DNA of 64,000 nucleotides, from NCBI RefSeq assembly GCF_013155385.1, contig NZ_JABJUQ010000007.1:249001-313000 (forward strand), given 5' to 3'. This DNA is from Bacillus sp. WMMC1349 (lineage in GTDB: Bacteria; Bacillota; Bacilli; Bacillales; Bacillaceae). The notes under the pieces were generated by a model, which worked only from the letters and a program-made list of their open reading frames with translations, ran no database searches and was not told where the DNA came from. Position numbers and translations under genes: made by a program. Shown here piece by piece: positions 1 to 8,442 of this stretch. Position 1 is the first letter of the stretch. Each line of letters starts with the position of its first letter.

Positions 1-1
1 G

Positions 2-61
2 GGCGATCTTGGGTTTCAGAAGCTAATGAAGCGGGTAAAAAAACAAGGTTGTTTACTGTAG
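2..61 (+). other. possible 3' end of a gene cut by the window edge
   Basis: An open frame enters from the left edge and ends at the TAG at 59-61, giving about 19 lysine-rich residues. It would be convergent with the LuxR-type gene that ends at 83. It is too short to identify and could be chance. Confidence 0.2.
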
Positions 62-82
62 ATTCATTCACCAAGTCCTTCT

Positions 83-1066
83 TCAATTCAATAGACCGTC
101 AAGCAGTTTCCACATCAATTCTCGCCGACTTCTTGTTCCTGTTTTTGCAAATACCGATTTCAAATGATCTTGAACAGTATAAACTGAAATATGCAGATCA
201 TCAGCGATACTTTTTGTAGAAAGCCCGCGAATCACGCAGTTTGTGATGTCTTTTTCTCGTTCAGATAAGGCATAGGCTTCTGTCATCAGTGTGATAGCCT
301 CTGTTGGGGAAGCGGGCTCAAATAAAACGGCAATTTGTTTTGCTGTGTCAAAGCGATCAAGGCGGCTTGCTGTTATCGAAAGATAGTCTTGCTCTGGAAT
401 GGAGACAACAGTTTTGGCTGTTGCTGGACCAGTTTCTTTTAGAACACGGGTGCAAGCAGCTCGGATAGGTCTTGGCAGTTTTCTGCTGTCAAGTTGTTCC
501 CAGTTACGCAAGACTGTCAGCCAATGAAGTGCCGTTTGATTACAGGATAAAGGGCTGAGTTCTGCTGATAAAATCAAAATACCGCCGACATGTTTCATAT
601 GAAACATGTCTTTTTTTGGTAGTTTGTGTCTGAAGTATCGTAAATGTTCACCGATTATGGATGCCAAAGAAGTGAGTAAAATACGTTCCTCTATTTTGAA
701 TAATGGCTGTCCATTTTTGCGAAATAGTGTGAGATATCCCCAGCATTCTCCTTTGTAAAAGAGAATAACCCGCATTTCATCAGCAAAGCCAGCTGGTTCG
801 AGAACAATTTGATACCGTCTAGACTGTCTTAATGCTCCGTTTGTTGTTTCACTTAAAATGGCTGCTGTGTTCCGAGTTTTGAGCAACTGTTCATATTGAT
901 TGAGATCATCGTACATATATTCACATTTAAATAACTGCGGATGGATCGCTTCAATTTCCTGATCTGTAACACTTCCGATTGAAAGGAGGTTGTTAGGGTC
1001 GATCGCTGTGCAACATGAAGCATCAAAGGGAACAACACCTTTTAAAATAGGAATGATTGCTTTCAT
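83..1066 (-). CDS. LuxR-family transcriptional regulator with GAF-like sensor region
   Basis: The last ~60 residues form a LuxR/GerE helix-turn-helix (LSEREKDITNCVIRGLSTK then IADDLHISVYTVQDHLK), so this is a DNA-binding regulator. The ~200 residues before it resemble a GAF-type ligand domain, by shape only. The conservative ATG at 1066 gives 327 aa but has no ribosome-binding site. A perfect AAAGGAGGG lies further upstream (1133-1141) and is followed only by ATT, CTG and ATC codons in frame. Translation may therefore start at CTG 1129 or ATC 1126, adding about 20 residues. The gene is divergent from a methyltransferase/dehydrogenase operon and shares a Fur-box-like element with it, so it probably controls that operon. 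The ligand is unknown. Confidence 0.8.
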   Translation of the reverse strand: MKAIIPILKGVVPFDASCCTAIDPNNLLSIGSVTDQEIEAIHPQLFKCEYMYDDLNQYEQLLKTRNTAAILSETTNGALRQSRRYQIVLEPAGFADEMRVILFYKGECWGYLTLFRKNGQPLFKIEERILLTSLASIIGEHLRYFRHKLPKKDMFHMKHVGGILILSAELSPLSCNQTALHWLTVLRNWEQLDSRKLPRPIRAACTRVLKETGPATAKTVVSIPEQDYLSITASRLDRFDTAKQIAVLFEPASPTEAITLMTEAYALSEREKDITNCVIRGLSTKSIADDLHISVYTVQDHLKSVFAKTGTRSRRELMWKLLDGLLN

Positions 1067-1141
1067 GTAGTCCAGTGAAGTTTTAGTTTTGTTTTCATGG
1101 AATTTATTCTTTAACGAACGTTTGATCAGAATCCCTCCTTT

Positions 1142-1159
1142 AAAAATCCCATGTTTATG
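1142..1159 (-). promoter_or_regulatory. leader hairpin before the LuxR-gene ribosome-binding site
   Basis: On the minus strand ATCCCAT-aaac-ATGGGAT forms a 7-bp hairpin with a 4-nt loop, followed by TTTTT and then directly by AAAGGAGGG. It could modulate translation or act as a weak attenuator. Only the sequence symmetry supports this. Confidence 0.35.
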
Positions 1160-1180
1160 GGATAGTGCTTTTCCAGATCT

Positions 1181-1215
1181 ATTTTTATAATTGAGAATGA
1201 TTATTAATACAATTA
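1181..1215 (-). promoter_or_regulatory. divergent promoter region with Fur-box-like dyad
   Basis: TGAGAATGATTATTA at 1192-1206 matches the 7-1-7 Fur consensus TGATAATnATTATCA at 12 of 14 defined positions. On the minus strand a -35 TTGTAT and a -10 TATAAA flank a 17-bp spacer that contains the whole dyad, so a bound repressor would block the LuxR-type gene. On the plus strand TATAAT at 1186-1191 could be the -10 for the methyltransferase operon, with the dyad just downstream. Iron regulation is inferred. Confidence 0.5.
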
Positions 1216-1241
1216 TTTTACTAAAAGGAGAACAGATTGTC

Positions 1242-1940
1242 ATGAAAAACATGAATATGGACTGGAATCATTCCGATGTCTTTCAATATGAAAAAACGAT
1301 AGGTTTGAAAATCCCCTGCTATGAAATGTTGTACGACATGATGGATCGTTTACTTTCTGTTCAGCTGACGAAGAAGGAAGCAGACATCTTGATTGTTGGT
1401 GCAGGTGGGGGACAGGAATTGCTGACTTTAGGTGAAAACCATTCAAAATGGACATTTACAGGCATTGATATATCAGCAAACATGCTTGATTTGGCACGGA
1501 ACAGGCTAAAGTCGGCAGGTGTTGAGGCAAAAGTTCAGTTCATTGAAGGGGAAGTGGATCAACTTGGACAAGAGTGCCATTTTGCGGGAGCAACATGTAT
1601 GCTTGTCCTTCACTTCGTACGTGATAAACGGGCATTTTTACAAAGAATTGCCGACTGTTTAGTAGAGGGAGCACCGCTTTTTATCGCATCAATCAATGGT
1701 GATCCTCACTCTGAACCATTTAACTGGCAGATGCGGGCCTGGAGGGAGCATATGTTGGCAAACGGGATAGCTGAACAAGATTGGGAAAGATTTGCCGCTT
1801 CGATTGGTACACATTCCTACCCAATTCCGGCAAGAGATGTGGAAGATTTGTTAAAAGAATCAGGGTTTATCAGTGTAACAAGGTTTTTCAGTGCTTATTT
1901 AATTGATGGTTGGTTTGCAGTGAAAGGAGATTGTAAGTGA
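1242..1940 (+). CDS. class I SAM-dependent methyltransferase
   Basis: A 232-aa cytoplasmic enzyme with the Rossmann-fold SAM site: motif I ILIVGAGGGQELL, the acidic end of strand 2 (FTGIDISANMLDLA), and a motif near GEVDQLG. It belongs to the Methyltransf_25-like small-molecule methylases; the substrate is not readable from sequence. AAAAGGAG at 1223-1230 precedes the chosen ATG by 11 nt; a longer frame from 1191 would run through the Fur-like box and is rejected. Its stop overlaps the GTG start of the next gene by 4 bp (GTGA), so the two are translationally coupled and probably act in one pathway. Confidence 0.85.
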   Translation: MKNMNMDWNHSDVFQYEKTIGLKIPCYEMLYDMMDRLLSVQLTKKEADILIVGAGGGQELLTLGENHSKWTFTGIDISANMLDLARNRLKSAGVEAKVQFIEGEVDQLGQECHFAGATCMLVLHFVRDKRAFLQRIADCLVEGAPLFIASINGDPHSEPFNWQMRAWREHMLANGIAEQDWERFAASIGTHSYPIPARDVEDLLKESGFISVTRFFSAYLIDGWFAVKGDCK

Positions 1941-2998
1941 TAAAAGATCAAATCGTTGTAATTGGTGGATACGGTCATGTTGGCGGACAAATTTGCCAAA
2001 TGCTTGGAGAAAAATATCCAGGGTATATCTATGCGGCGGGGAGAAATATCAATCGTGCTGTCCGCTTTTGCCAGACAACAGGTGGAAATGTAAAGCCCCT
2101 CAATCTATCCACTGATTGGAGTTGGCTTGAACAGACAAAATTGGTCATCATCTGTATTGATCAGAACAGTACGGCTTTGGCAGCAGCTTGTCTAGCGAAT
2201 GGCACACATTATATCGATATCTCAGCAAACGGCTCTTTTTTGAATCAGTTAAAAAACTTGAATGGCGGATTATGCTTGGGAACAGGTATCATCAGTGTCG
2301 GATTGGCGCCAGGTATGACCAATTTACTGGCACAAGAAGTGCGGAAAGCTTTTGATGAAATGAACCACATTGATATTTCGATTATGCTCGGATTAGGAGA
2401 TACCCATGGGAAAGCAGCGATAGAATGGACGGTCGATCATTTGAATACCATGTTTACTATCATTGAAAATGGCCATAACAAACAAGTTAACAGTTTTACA
2501 GATGGCAGACTGGTTGACTTTGGCGATCGTCTGGACCGACGGAGGGCTTATCGTTTTCCATTTTCTGATCAAATTACACTCCCACATACATTAGGAGTGC
2601 CAAGCGTTGCCACACGGTTATGTTTTGATTCAAAATGGGTGACAACTGGGCTTCATGGCCTTCAAAAAATTGGAGCAATGCGTCTTTTAAAGTATCCCGT
2701 GATGCGTGCTGGTCTTGTGAAAATGCTCGGTTCACTCAAGATTGGTTCCTCAGAATATGCTGTAAAAGTGGATGGTAATGGAACCAAAGCTGGCCGCTAT
2801 GAAGAGGTAGGGGTTTCATTGTACGGAGAAAATGAGTCATTGATGACAGCTCGTGTTGCATTTACTGTAGCGACTGCTCTTTATCGTGGACATTTTCCAA
2901 ATGGGGTGTTTCATATTGATGAATTATTTGAGCTAAAGCGAGTCGATCAATCTTTGTATTTAAAACGGAAAGAAACCGGAGAACAATTTGTGGTCTAA
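1937..2998 (+). CDS. saccharopine dehydrogenase-like NAD(P)-dependent oxidoreductase
   Basis: A 353-aa protein with an N-terminal dinucleotide fold (VVIGGYGHVGGQICQML, GxGxxG-like) and the saccharopine-dehydrogenase-type pattern YIDISANGSFL followed by GLAPGMTNLLAQE. Relatives act on imine/amino-acid-type substrates or have unknown substrates. The GTG start at 1937 has AAAGGAG at 1923-1929 and overlaps the methyltransferase stop. With the upstream methylase and Fur-like box the pair could make or modify a small metabolite, perhaps a metal-binding one; that is inference. Confidence 0.75.
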   Translation: MIKDQIVVIGGYGHVGGQICQMLGEKYPGYIYAAGRNINRAVRFCQTTGGNVKPLNLSTDWSWLEQTKLVIICIDQNSTALAAACLANGTHYIDISANGSFLNQLKNLNGGLCLGTGIISVGLAPGMTNLLAQEVRKAFDEMNHIDISIMLGLGDTHGKAAIEWTVDHLNTMFTIIENGHNKQVNSFTDGRLVDFGDRLDRRRAYRFPFSDQITLPHTLGVPSVATRLCFDSKWVTTGLHGLQKIGAMRLLKYPVMRAGLVKMLGSLKIGSSEYAVKVDGNGTKAGRYEEVGVSLYGENESLMTARVAFTVATALYRGHFPNGVFHIDELFELKRVDQSLYLKRKETGEQFVV

Positions 2999-3054
2999 TT
3001 TGACAAATTTCCAAATGAAGTGAGATGATAAATGTTAGAAAATGCCACGCGGTT

Positions 3055-3150
3055 TTAGCAGATCAGGGGGAATTGCGAGATACAGTGAGCCAGGTTCGGG
3101 GATCGCCCGCGGAAACTGTGAAAATTCCCCCAATTTACCCTCGAAAAGAT
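3055..3150 (-). repeat. degenerate copy of the MITE-like repeat
   Basis: Carries the family core GGGGGAATTGCGAGA...GAGCCAGG...GGATCGCCCGCGGAAA...AATTCCCCC in the same orientation as the copy at 9511-9696, with internal deletions and no clear terminal inverted repeats. It lies between the dehydrogenase and the next gene and its GC-rich hairpin may stop transcription. Confidence 0.65.
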
Positions 3151-3239
3151 TATAAATGATAACTTCTGACGTGTTAAAAAGCGTTAAGAAAATTGTCATT
3201 ATTTAGACGGAATTGAGAAAACTTAGGAGGTTTTCATTC

Positions 3240-3884
3240 ATGATCATGAAAAGAATTTCTTGCAAGGTAAAAGAACAGCAAAAGGAAAATTTTTATGAAC
3301 ACCAAAAACAATGGAAATCACTTCGCACGGTAAAAGGTTTTTTAGGCCAAATTGGCGGTTGGAATACAAAAGAACGATTAACTGCTTGTATTTATGCCTT
3401 TTGGGAGAGCCTAGACGATTATCAAACATTTATGGATGAACACCATGACCAAATCTTTGTCGATTCAGGTCAAGAAAATACATATGAATCGATTGATGTT
3501 TGCTTATATCAACAAATATTCATGATTGCTGGGGAAGTTGTGGATTTTGTTCATACAAGTCAATATATAAGAGTTGCCTCCGCAGAAGTGAAAGAAGATA
3601 GAATCAATCATTTTGTCAATATGCAAAAAACGGTTTGGAATGCAGGTATGCAAAAATCAGCAGGCATGCTTGTGGGCATGTTTGCAAACTCTCAAAAACA
3701 AAAAAATGAGTTTCTCGTATTATCAGGATGGGAAAGTGAGGCACATCATCAAAACTATGTAGAACAAACCTTACCTGAATTATTAAAAATAGCAAAACCT
3801 CAACATGATGTACGCGTACTTACTGGAGAACAATTCAAAGTTGAAGAAGCATGGCGTGTCTGCCCATCTATCAAGCAATTGTGA
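3240..3884 (+). CDS. YdbC-like protein (DUF4937, monooxygenase-like fold)
   Basis: A 214-aa protein. The first ~100 residues resemble B. subtilis YdbC / DUF4937 (KVKEQQKENFYEHQKQW, GFLGQIGGW, YAFWESLDDYQTFM, SGQENTYESIDV). The second half repeats the layout (NEFLVLSGWESEAHHQNYVE), so it looks like two tandem ferredoxin-like, antibiotic-biosynthesis-monooxygenase-type domains. Biochemical role unknown. Start ATG 3240 has AGGAGG at 3225-3230 with 9-nt spacing; an earlier frame start at 3213 has no ribosome-binding site. It stands alone. Confidence 0.75.
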   Translation: MIMKRISCKVKEQQKENFYEHQKQWKSLRTVKGFLGQIGGWNTKERLTACIYAFWESLDDYQTFMDEHHDQIFVDSGQENTYESIDVCLYQQIFMIAGEVVDFVHTSQYIRVASAEVKEDRINHFVNMQKTVWNAGMQKSAGMLVGMFANSQKQKNEFLVLSGWESEAHHQNYVEQTLPELLKIAKPQHDVRVLTGEQFKVEEAWRVCPSIKQL

Positions 3885-4144
3885 ATGAGAACCTGAACGG
3901 AAGGCAGTTTGATAGATTAGAGAAGGGTTGACTTGGCGCAAGGTTCAGGCTGGAATGAAGACAAGTTGACTATATCCGTTAGATTTTGCAGGGCTCACAA
4001 ACTGTTGAATGTCTTTGATTTAAAAATAAGGTAAACTTGTTAAAATTTGATATTCATCTCTATCTTTCGTAATATTGCAATATAGGAGTAAATGCACAAA
4101 AGATCGGATTTTGTCTCGATTTTAGGCATGGACTGACTTACAAT

Positions 4145-4345
4145 TTGCTAAAACAAATCGGAAAGATTATTATAATATGAAAGAAAATGATTCCAATTGT
4201 TAGTTATGTAAAGGAAAAACGACTAAGAATGACTCACATCCATCAAGATGGACTAGTGTTAGAGTAAAAGTCGCTTTCAGAGAAAAGCCGAAACAAAAAA
4301 TTAGCAAGTGGAGAAACACAACTCATGTTTCTCACTTGCTTTATT
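4145..4345 (+). ncRNA. possible small transcript between promoter-like and terminator sequences
   Basis: In a 490-bp gap without a clear gene, TTGCTA at 4145-4150 and TATTAT/TATAAT at 4168-4176 could form a promoter, and a strong hairpin closes at 4303-4340. The 160-nt stretch between contains a 12-codon frame (4228-4266) without a convincing ribosome-binding site. It could be a small RNA. The rest of the gap (3885-4140) shows nothing I can name. Confidence 0.25.
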
Positions 4346-4350
4346 TTTGG
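4303..4350. terminator. bidirectional intrinsic terminator
   Basis: AGCAAGTGGAGAAACA pairs with TGTTTCTCACTTGCT (15-bp stem, one bulge, 7-nt loop). TTATTTTT follows on the right, and an A-run on the left gives a U-run in the other direction. It would end the leftward AraC-EamA-DUF2000 operon and any rightward transcript. Confidence 0.8.
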
Positions 4351-4372
4351 ACTTATTGGACAGCCCCTTTCT

Positions 4373-4789
4373 CTATCTCAGTAATCCTAAGCTTCCAGTC
4401 AATCGGCTGACTTTTTTCTGTTCACCGCAAATGCCAACTCCGAAGTATTGATAGTCTGAAGCGGTGGAAGCCTGGAACTTTTTCATATAGGCTTCATACG
4501 TATGACAGCTCTGTGCCACATCGGTGAAATCAACCGTTAGAATATCGCTGAATTCCTCAGTCATCAGTTTTTTTCTTAGTTCAGAAAGAAGCGCAGGGTT
4601 CCCTTTTAAAATTGGGAAGGGGACGGTGACAATTCCTAAGTGTTGAATCTGGGAGCCGTCCGTCACATTCTCACCAAGCAGTTCGGGTTTGTTTTTGCCA
4701 AGAGCCGCTCCTAAAATCGCAGCTGTATTTGCGATCAGTCCGCGAGGCAGGTTTTCATCGATAATCAGGGCGCATTTTATTTGGTTCAT
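4373..4789 (-). CDS. DUF2000 family protein
   Basis: A 138-aa protein matching the DUF2000 pattern: N-terminal [19 protein letters not shown], central [12 protein letters not shown], and a [20 protein letters not shown] end. Function unknown; the family is cytoplasmic and often lies near amino-acid or drug transport genes. Its ATG at 4789 has AGGGGGA upstream and overlaps the end of the EamA gene by 35 nt, so it is the third gene of a coupled AraC-EamA-DUF2000 operon. Confidence 0.8.
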   Translation of the reverse strand: MNQIKCALIIDENLPRGLIANTAAILGAALGKNKPELLGENVTDGSQIQHLGIVTVPFPILKGNPALLSELRKKLMTEEFSDILTVDFTDVAQSCHTYEAYMKKFQASTASDYQYFGVGICGEQKKVSRLTGSLGLLR

Positions 4790-5687
4790 GAGTTTTGTTC
4801 CCCCTTTTTGGTTTCATTTCTGAAATATAAAGACCTGTTAATGTCAGAGCTCCTCCAAAGAACGCAATCCATGTCATTTTTTCATGGAGAATGATGATGG
4901 ATGCGACAATTGTAATGACGGGAACCATGTAAATGTAGGCACTCGTTTTCACTGCTCCCAAGACCCCGACTGACCAGTTCCATGTGACAAAGCAAAGGGC
5001 GGATGCCCCAGCCCCTAAGAAAATCAAATTGAACAGATTGATTGGAGATGTGAAAGGTTGAACGTCAAAATGGAAATCGGATAGAAATAGTACTGGAACC
5101 ATAAATGCGAGTCCATATAGAAAGATCCGCTGTGTGCATTGGGTGGTATTGTAACCAAATGTGCTGATTTTCTTCATTAAAATGGCGTATACAGCCCAAA
5201 CGAAAGCGGCGGTACAAGCAAATATATCACCGATCGGTTTTAACTGAAGCATAATACTTCCATTAAATGAAATGAGGAGAAGACCGGTAAAAGCAGCTGC
5301 AAATCCAATGAAGAAGCGGGACTGTAATCGTTCACCTGTCAGCAGAAAATGTGCCAATATTGCAGTGATCATAGGAATAATCGCAACAATCATCCCGACA
5401 TTTGAGGCATAAGTATAGGTGAGGGCGATATTTTCAAGCAAAAAATATAGAGTGACACCGCATAATCCTGCCCCAGCAAATAACGCTTCTTGCCTCCAGC
5501 TCTGCACTTTTAGAACATTCGGGTGAACCATGATTAAAACGATCCATCCAAGCAAAAAACGATAAAATAAAATGTCTGTTGCTGAGAAATCCTCTAATAG
5601 CACTTTCGTCGAAACAAATGTCGTACCCCAAATGAAAATTGTTAATAGTGCAGCCAAATGTCCAGTGGTCTCACATCGAGTTTTCAT
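4755..5687 (-). CDS. EamA/DMT-family transporter (YdeD-like)
   Basis: A 310-aa membrane protein with ten predicted hydrophobic segments in two EamA repeats ([20 protein letters not shown] near the start; [18 protein letters not shown] at the start of repeat two). DMT carriers of this group usually export amino acids or small metabolites. It is coupled to the upstream AraC gene by an ATGA overlap and followed by DUF2000. The AraC-EamA order recalls B. subtilis ydeC-ydeD. Substrate not determinable. Confidence 0.85.
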   Translation of the reverse strand: MKTRCETTGHLAALLTIFIWGTTFVSTKVLLEDFSATDILFYRFLLGWIVLIMVHPNVLKVQSWRQEALFAGAGLCGVTLYFLLENIALTYTYASNVGMIVAIIPMITAILAHFLLTGERLQSRFFIGFAAAFTGLLLISFNGSIMLQLKPIGDIFACTAAFVWAVYAILMKKISTFGYNTTQCTQRIFLYGLAFMVPVLFLSDFHFDVQPFTSPINLFNLIFLGAGASALCFVTWNWSVGVLGAVKTSAYIYMVPVITIVASIIILHEKMTWIAFFGGALTLTGLYISEMKPKRGNKTHEPNKMRPDYR

Positions 5688-6520
5688 TTATTCGTCACCT
5701 GTCTATCATCTTGAAAAATCTTCATATATTGTTTTGGTGTCAGTCCAACCTGCCGTTTAAAAAATTTGGTCAGGTGGCTTTGATCGCTGAAACCCGTTCG
5801 AAATGCAGTCTCAATTGGTTTTACACCATCTTCCAAAAGTGTTTTCGCATGGTTGATACGCACGGTCTCTAAGTAACTGTAAGGTGAAAGACCTTTTTGT
5901 TTTGTAAACGACCGCAGTAAATGGTATTTGCTCCAGCCGGTTAGTTCGCTGAGATTGTCAAGTGTAATGTTTTTTGAATAATGTTCTTCTAGATAACTGC
6001 ACACGACTTTGACCTGATTAGATGGTTCAGGTGCTTTTTCTAAGAAGGTGAGATCTGAATATGTCCTGATCAGCTCCTCAAGAAGATTTAGAAATAATTC
6101 CTCTTTCTGAAGTGCTTTTTCTTTTTGCAAAATATAGACATGTAGTTCCTGTAAACTGGAGGTCAGTTCATGGTGAAACAAGACGTTTTTTGTAAAGTAC
6201 GGTAGGCTTGCGGTACCTGTTATCTCCTTCACAGCTTTTATCATGACATCTGGTGTGATATTGATACAACGGTAATCAAGTGCTTTCCCATCAATTTGCT
6301 CACAACTATGTGTATCGTGCGGATTGAACAGTACTAGATCACCATGATTGATAATGTATTCCTGCCCTTGACAAAGCAAAAGGCGCTGCCCCTTTTCAAT
6401 GAAGCCAATCACATAATAGTCATGAAAATGATTTGGGAATTTTTGCATAACACCTTTAAAGCGATAAGCTTCAACTTTCAGGTCGGGATCAAGAAAAAGG
6501 GTACGGGTTTCGTTTGGCAT
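5684..6520 (-). CDS. AraC-family transcriptional regulator
   Basis: A 278-aa regulator. Residues ~1-150 form a cupin-like effector domain ([35 protein letters not shown]), and the C-terminal ~100 residues carry two AraC helix-turn-helices ([19 protein letters not shown], then [20 protein letters not shown]). AGGAGG six bases before ATG 6520 decides the start; the longer frame to 6574 has none. It heads the leftward operon and probably activates the EamA exporter in response to a small ligand. Confidence 0.85.
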   Translation of the reverse strand: MPNETRTLFLDPDLKVEAYRFKGVMQKFPNHFHDYYVIGFIEKGQRLLLCQGQEYIINHGDLVLFNPHDTHSCEQIDGKALDYRCINITPDVMIKAVKEITGTASLPYFTKNVLFHHELTSSLQELHVYILQKEKALQKEELFLNLLEELIRTYSDLTFLEKAPEPSNQVKVVCSYLEEHYSKNITLDNLSELTGWSKYHLLRSFTKQKGLSPYSYLETVRINHAKTLLEDGVKPIETAFRTGFSDQSHLTKFFKRQVGLTPKQYMKIFQDDRQVTNK

Positions 6521-6720
6521 GTTGGACCTCCTGTCGGTGTGATGATGTTTAAGTTTAGCATGTTTTTGAATCATTTCTTGTATAATGTTGCTCTCTCAAA
6601 AAATTCTCGAACAAGACTTTTAACTTATACAAAAACAAGGACTTTTTATCTATAATTTATAAAAATATTCCAAGCTCTGCCGATATAAACAATAAATCTA
6701 TTATAAAAAGGGGGAGCAAT

Positions 6721-8427
6721 GTGAAAAAATTAAGTTGGAGAAATATTGCAATTGGAAGAAAATACGGCATCATTTTTTTTATCATGTTAGCTGCGTTTTT
6801 AGGATCTGTTTTTAATACATATGGTCTTTTAAATGATACTAGCGAAATTATCGAAGATACAAAAGCAAAAAATGACACAGCCGTACAATCGGCAAAATTG
6901 ATGTCGCTTTACCAAAATAAATATTTACATATTCCTGAATATATCATTGATGCAAAAGACGAGAGATTGTCAGATTATATGGGATATAGTCAAGAGTTTG
7001 CTGAAACAGCCACAAAACTCAAAAAAGAGTTGCATACGAACGAACAAGTGGAGATGTTTAATCAAATTATCGAAAACAATCATGCTTTAGATGAATATTT
7101 CTTCAGCAAAATTGTTCCAAATGTCAAGCAGATTCAAACGAAAACATTTACGGAACTGCAGAAGAAAGCAACTCAATTGAAGAAAGAGACAATGGATTTA
7201 GGAGATAAGCTGAAAGAAAACGCTATCAAAACAAATGTTGAATCAATTGGAAATGCTAAATCCAATATTTCTAGAACGATCTTTATTTTAATCCTATCTA
7301 TTTTGATTTCAGCAGCTGTCTCTGCATGCCTATTATTCCTAATCAGTCGCCAGATTAAGAAACATTTGCGAAGGGTTGTGACAGCAAGTGAAGAAATTGC
7401 CCAAGGACAGTTGAATTTTACAACGCTTGACTACCAAGGAAATGATGAAATCGGACAGCTTTCACAATCGATCAATCATATGGGAGAAAGTCTCCGTGAG
7501 ATGATTGTTGAAGTTTCTAATATTGCCAAAGAAGTTGATCAGCAATGTTTGACATTTACAAATGTATCTCATGATGTAAAAGAAGGAAGCAGCCAGATTG
7601 CGGTGACGGTTGAAGAACTGGCGAATGGAGCTAGTAATCAGGCGAATGAAGCAGCCAATATTTCTGAACAATCTCAAGAACTAACGGGTCAAATCCAAGG
7701 TGCTAACCGAAATGGTGAGACATTAGCTCAATTTTCTTCAGAAGTGTTAACAGTGTCGATTGATGGTGACAAGCAAATGAAACAATCATTAAAGCAAATG
7801 CAGGTCATTCATGAAGTCATGGAGACGTCTGTCAAAAAAGTCAATATGTTGGAGGGGCAAACTCATTCGATTCATAAGTTGGTTGAAATGATTACAAGTA
7901 TAGCTGATCAGACGAATTTACTCGCCTTGAATGCATCGATTGAGGCAGCCCGGGCCGGTGAGGCTGGGAAAGGTTTTGCGGTTGTAGCAGGTGAAGTCAA
8001 ACGGTTGGCTGAAGAAGTGAAAAACTCTGTTGAAAATATTACAGACATTGTGAGTGCGATTCAGACAGAAACATCAGCAGTTGCTGAAGATTTAAAAGCA
8101 GGTTTTTCTGAGGTCAGTCAAGGTAAAGCTCAAATTGAAACGTCAGGTCAATACTTTACGGAAATTAAAGATAAAATGACAGACATGGCTGAACGTGTTT
8201 CCGATATTTCTTCTGCATTATCGTTTTTCAAATGTTCAAGTGAAGAAATTAACGGTTCGGTAGAGCATATTGCGGCAATATCTGAAGAAAGTGCAGCTGG
8301 ATCTGAAGAAATTTCGGCTTCTGTTCATGAACAAAGCGGAGCCATTGAAAAAATGGATGAAAGTGCCCGGTTATTGGGAGAGATGGTTGAGCGGATGAAT
8401 GGCATGATCAAACGGTTTAAGTTTTAA
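6721..8427 (+). CDS. methyl-accepting chemotaxis protein
   Basis: A 568-aa transmembrane chemoreceptor. TM1 spans ~12-35 and an extracytoplasmic helical bundle fills ~36-185. TM2 is at ~187-212, HAMP at ~212-265, and the signalling domain to the end holds the conserved tip with [19 protein letters not shown] and [17 protein letters not shown]. The tip binds CheA/CheW. GTG start at 6721 with AAGGGGGAG upstream; the overlapping ATG at 6719 is out of frame. A sugar-binding lipoprotein begins 15 nt after the stop, which suggests indirect sensing of a bound sugar. Confidence 0.92.
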   Translation: MKKLSWRNIAIGRKYGIIFFIMLAAFLGSVFNTYGLLNDTSEIIEDTKAKNDTAVQSAKLMSLYQNKYLHIPEYIIDAKDERLSDYMGYSQEFAETATKLKKELHTNEQVEMFNQIIENNHALDEYFFSKIVPNVKQIQTKTFTELQKKATQLKKETMDLGDKLKENAIKTNVESIGNAKSNISRTIFILILSILISAAVSACLLFLISRQIKKHLRRVVTASEEIAQGQLNFTTLDYQGNDEIGQLSQSINHMGESLREMIVEVSNIAKEVDQQCLTFTNVSHDVKEGSSQIAVTVEELANGASNQANEAANISEQSQELTGQIQGANRNGETLAQFSSEVLTVSIDGDKQMKQSLKQMQVIHEVMETSVKKVNMLEGQTHSIHKLVEMITSIADQTNLLALNASIEAARAGEAGKGFAVVAGEVKRLAEEVKNSVENITDIVSAIQTETSAVAEDLKAGFSEVSQGKAQIETSGQYFTEIKDKMTDMAERVSDISSALSFFKCSSEEINGSVEHIAAISEESAAGSEEISASVHEQSGAIEKMDESARLLGEMVERMNGMIKRFKF

Positions 8428-8442
8428 AAGGAGGGTGTTACT

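Noticed and set aside
5572..5872. Small plus-strand genes between the EamA and AraC genes
   Set aside because: They lie wholly antisense to well-supported genes with an ATGA overlap.
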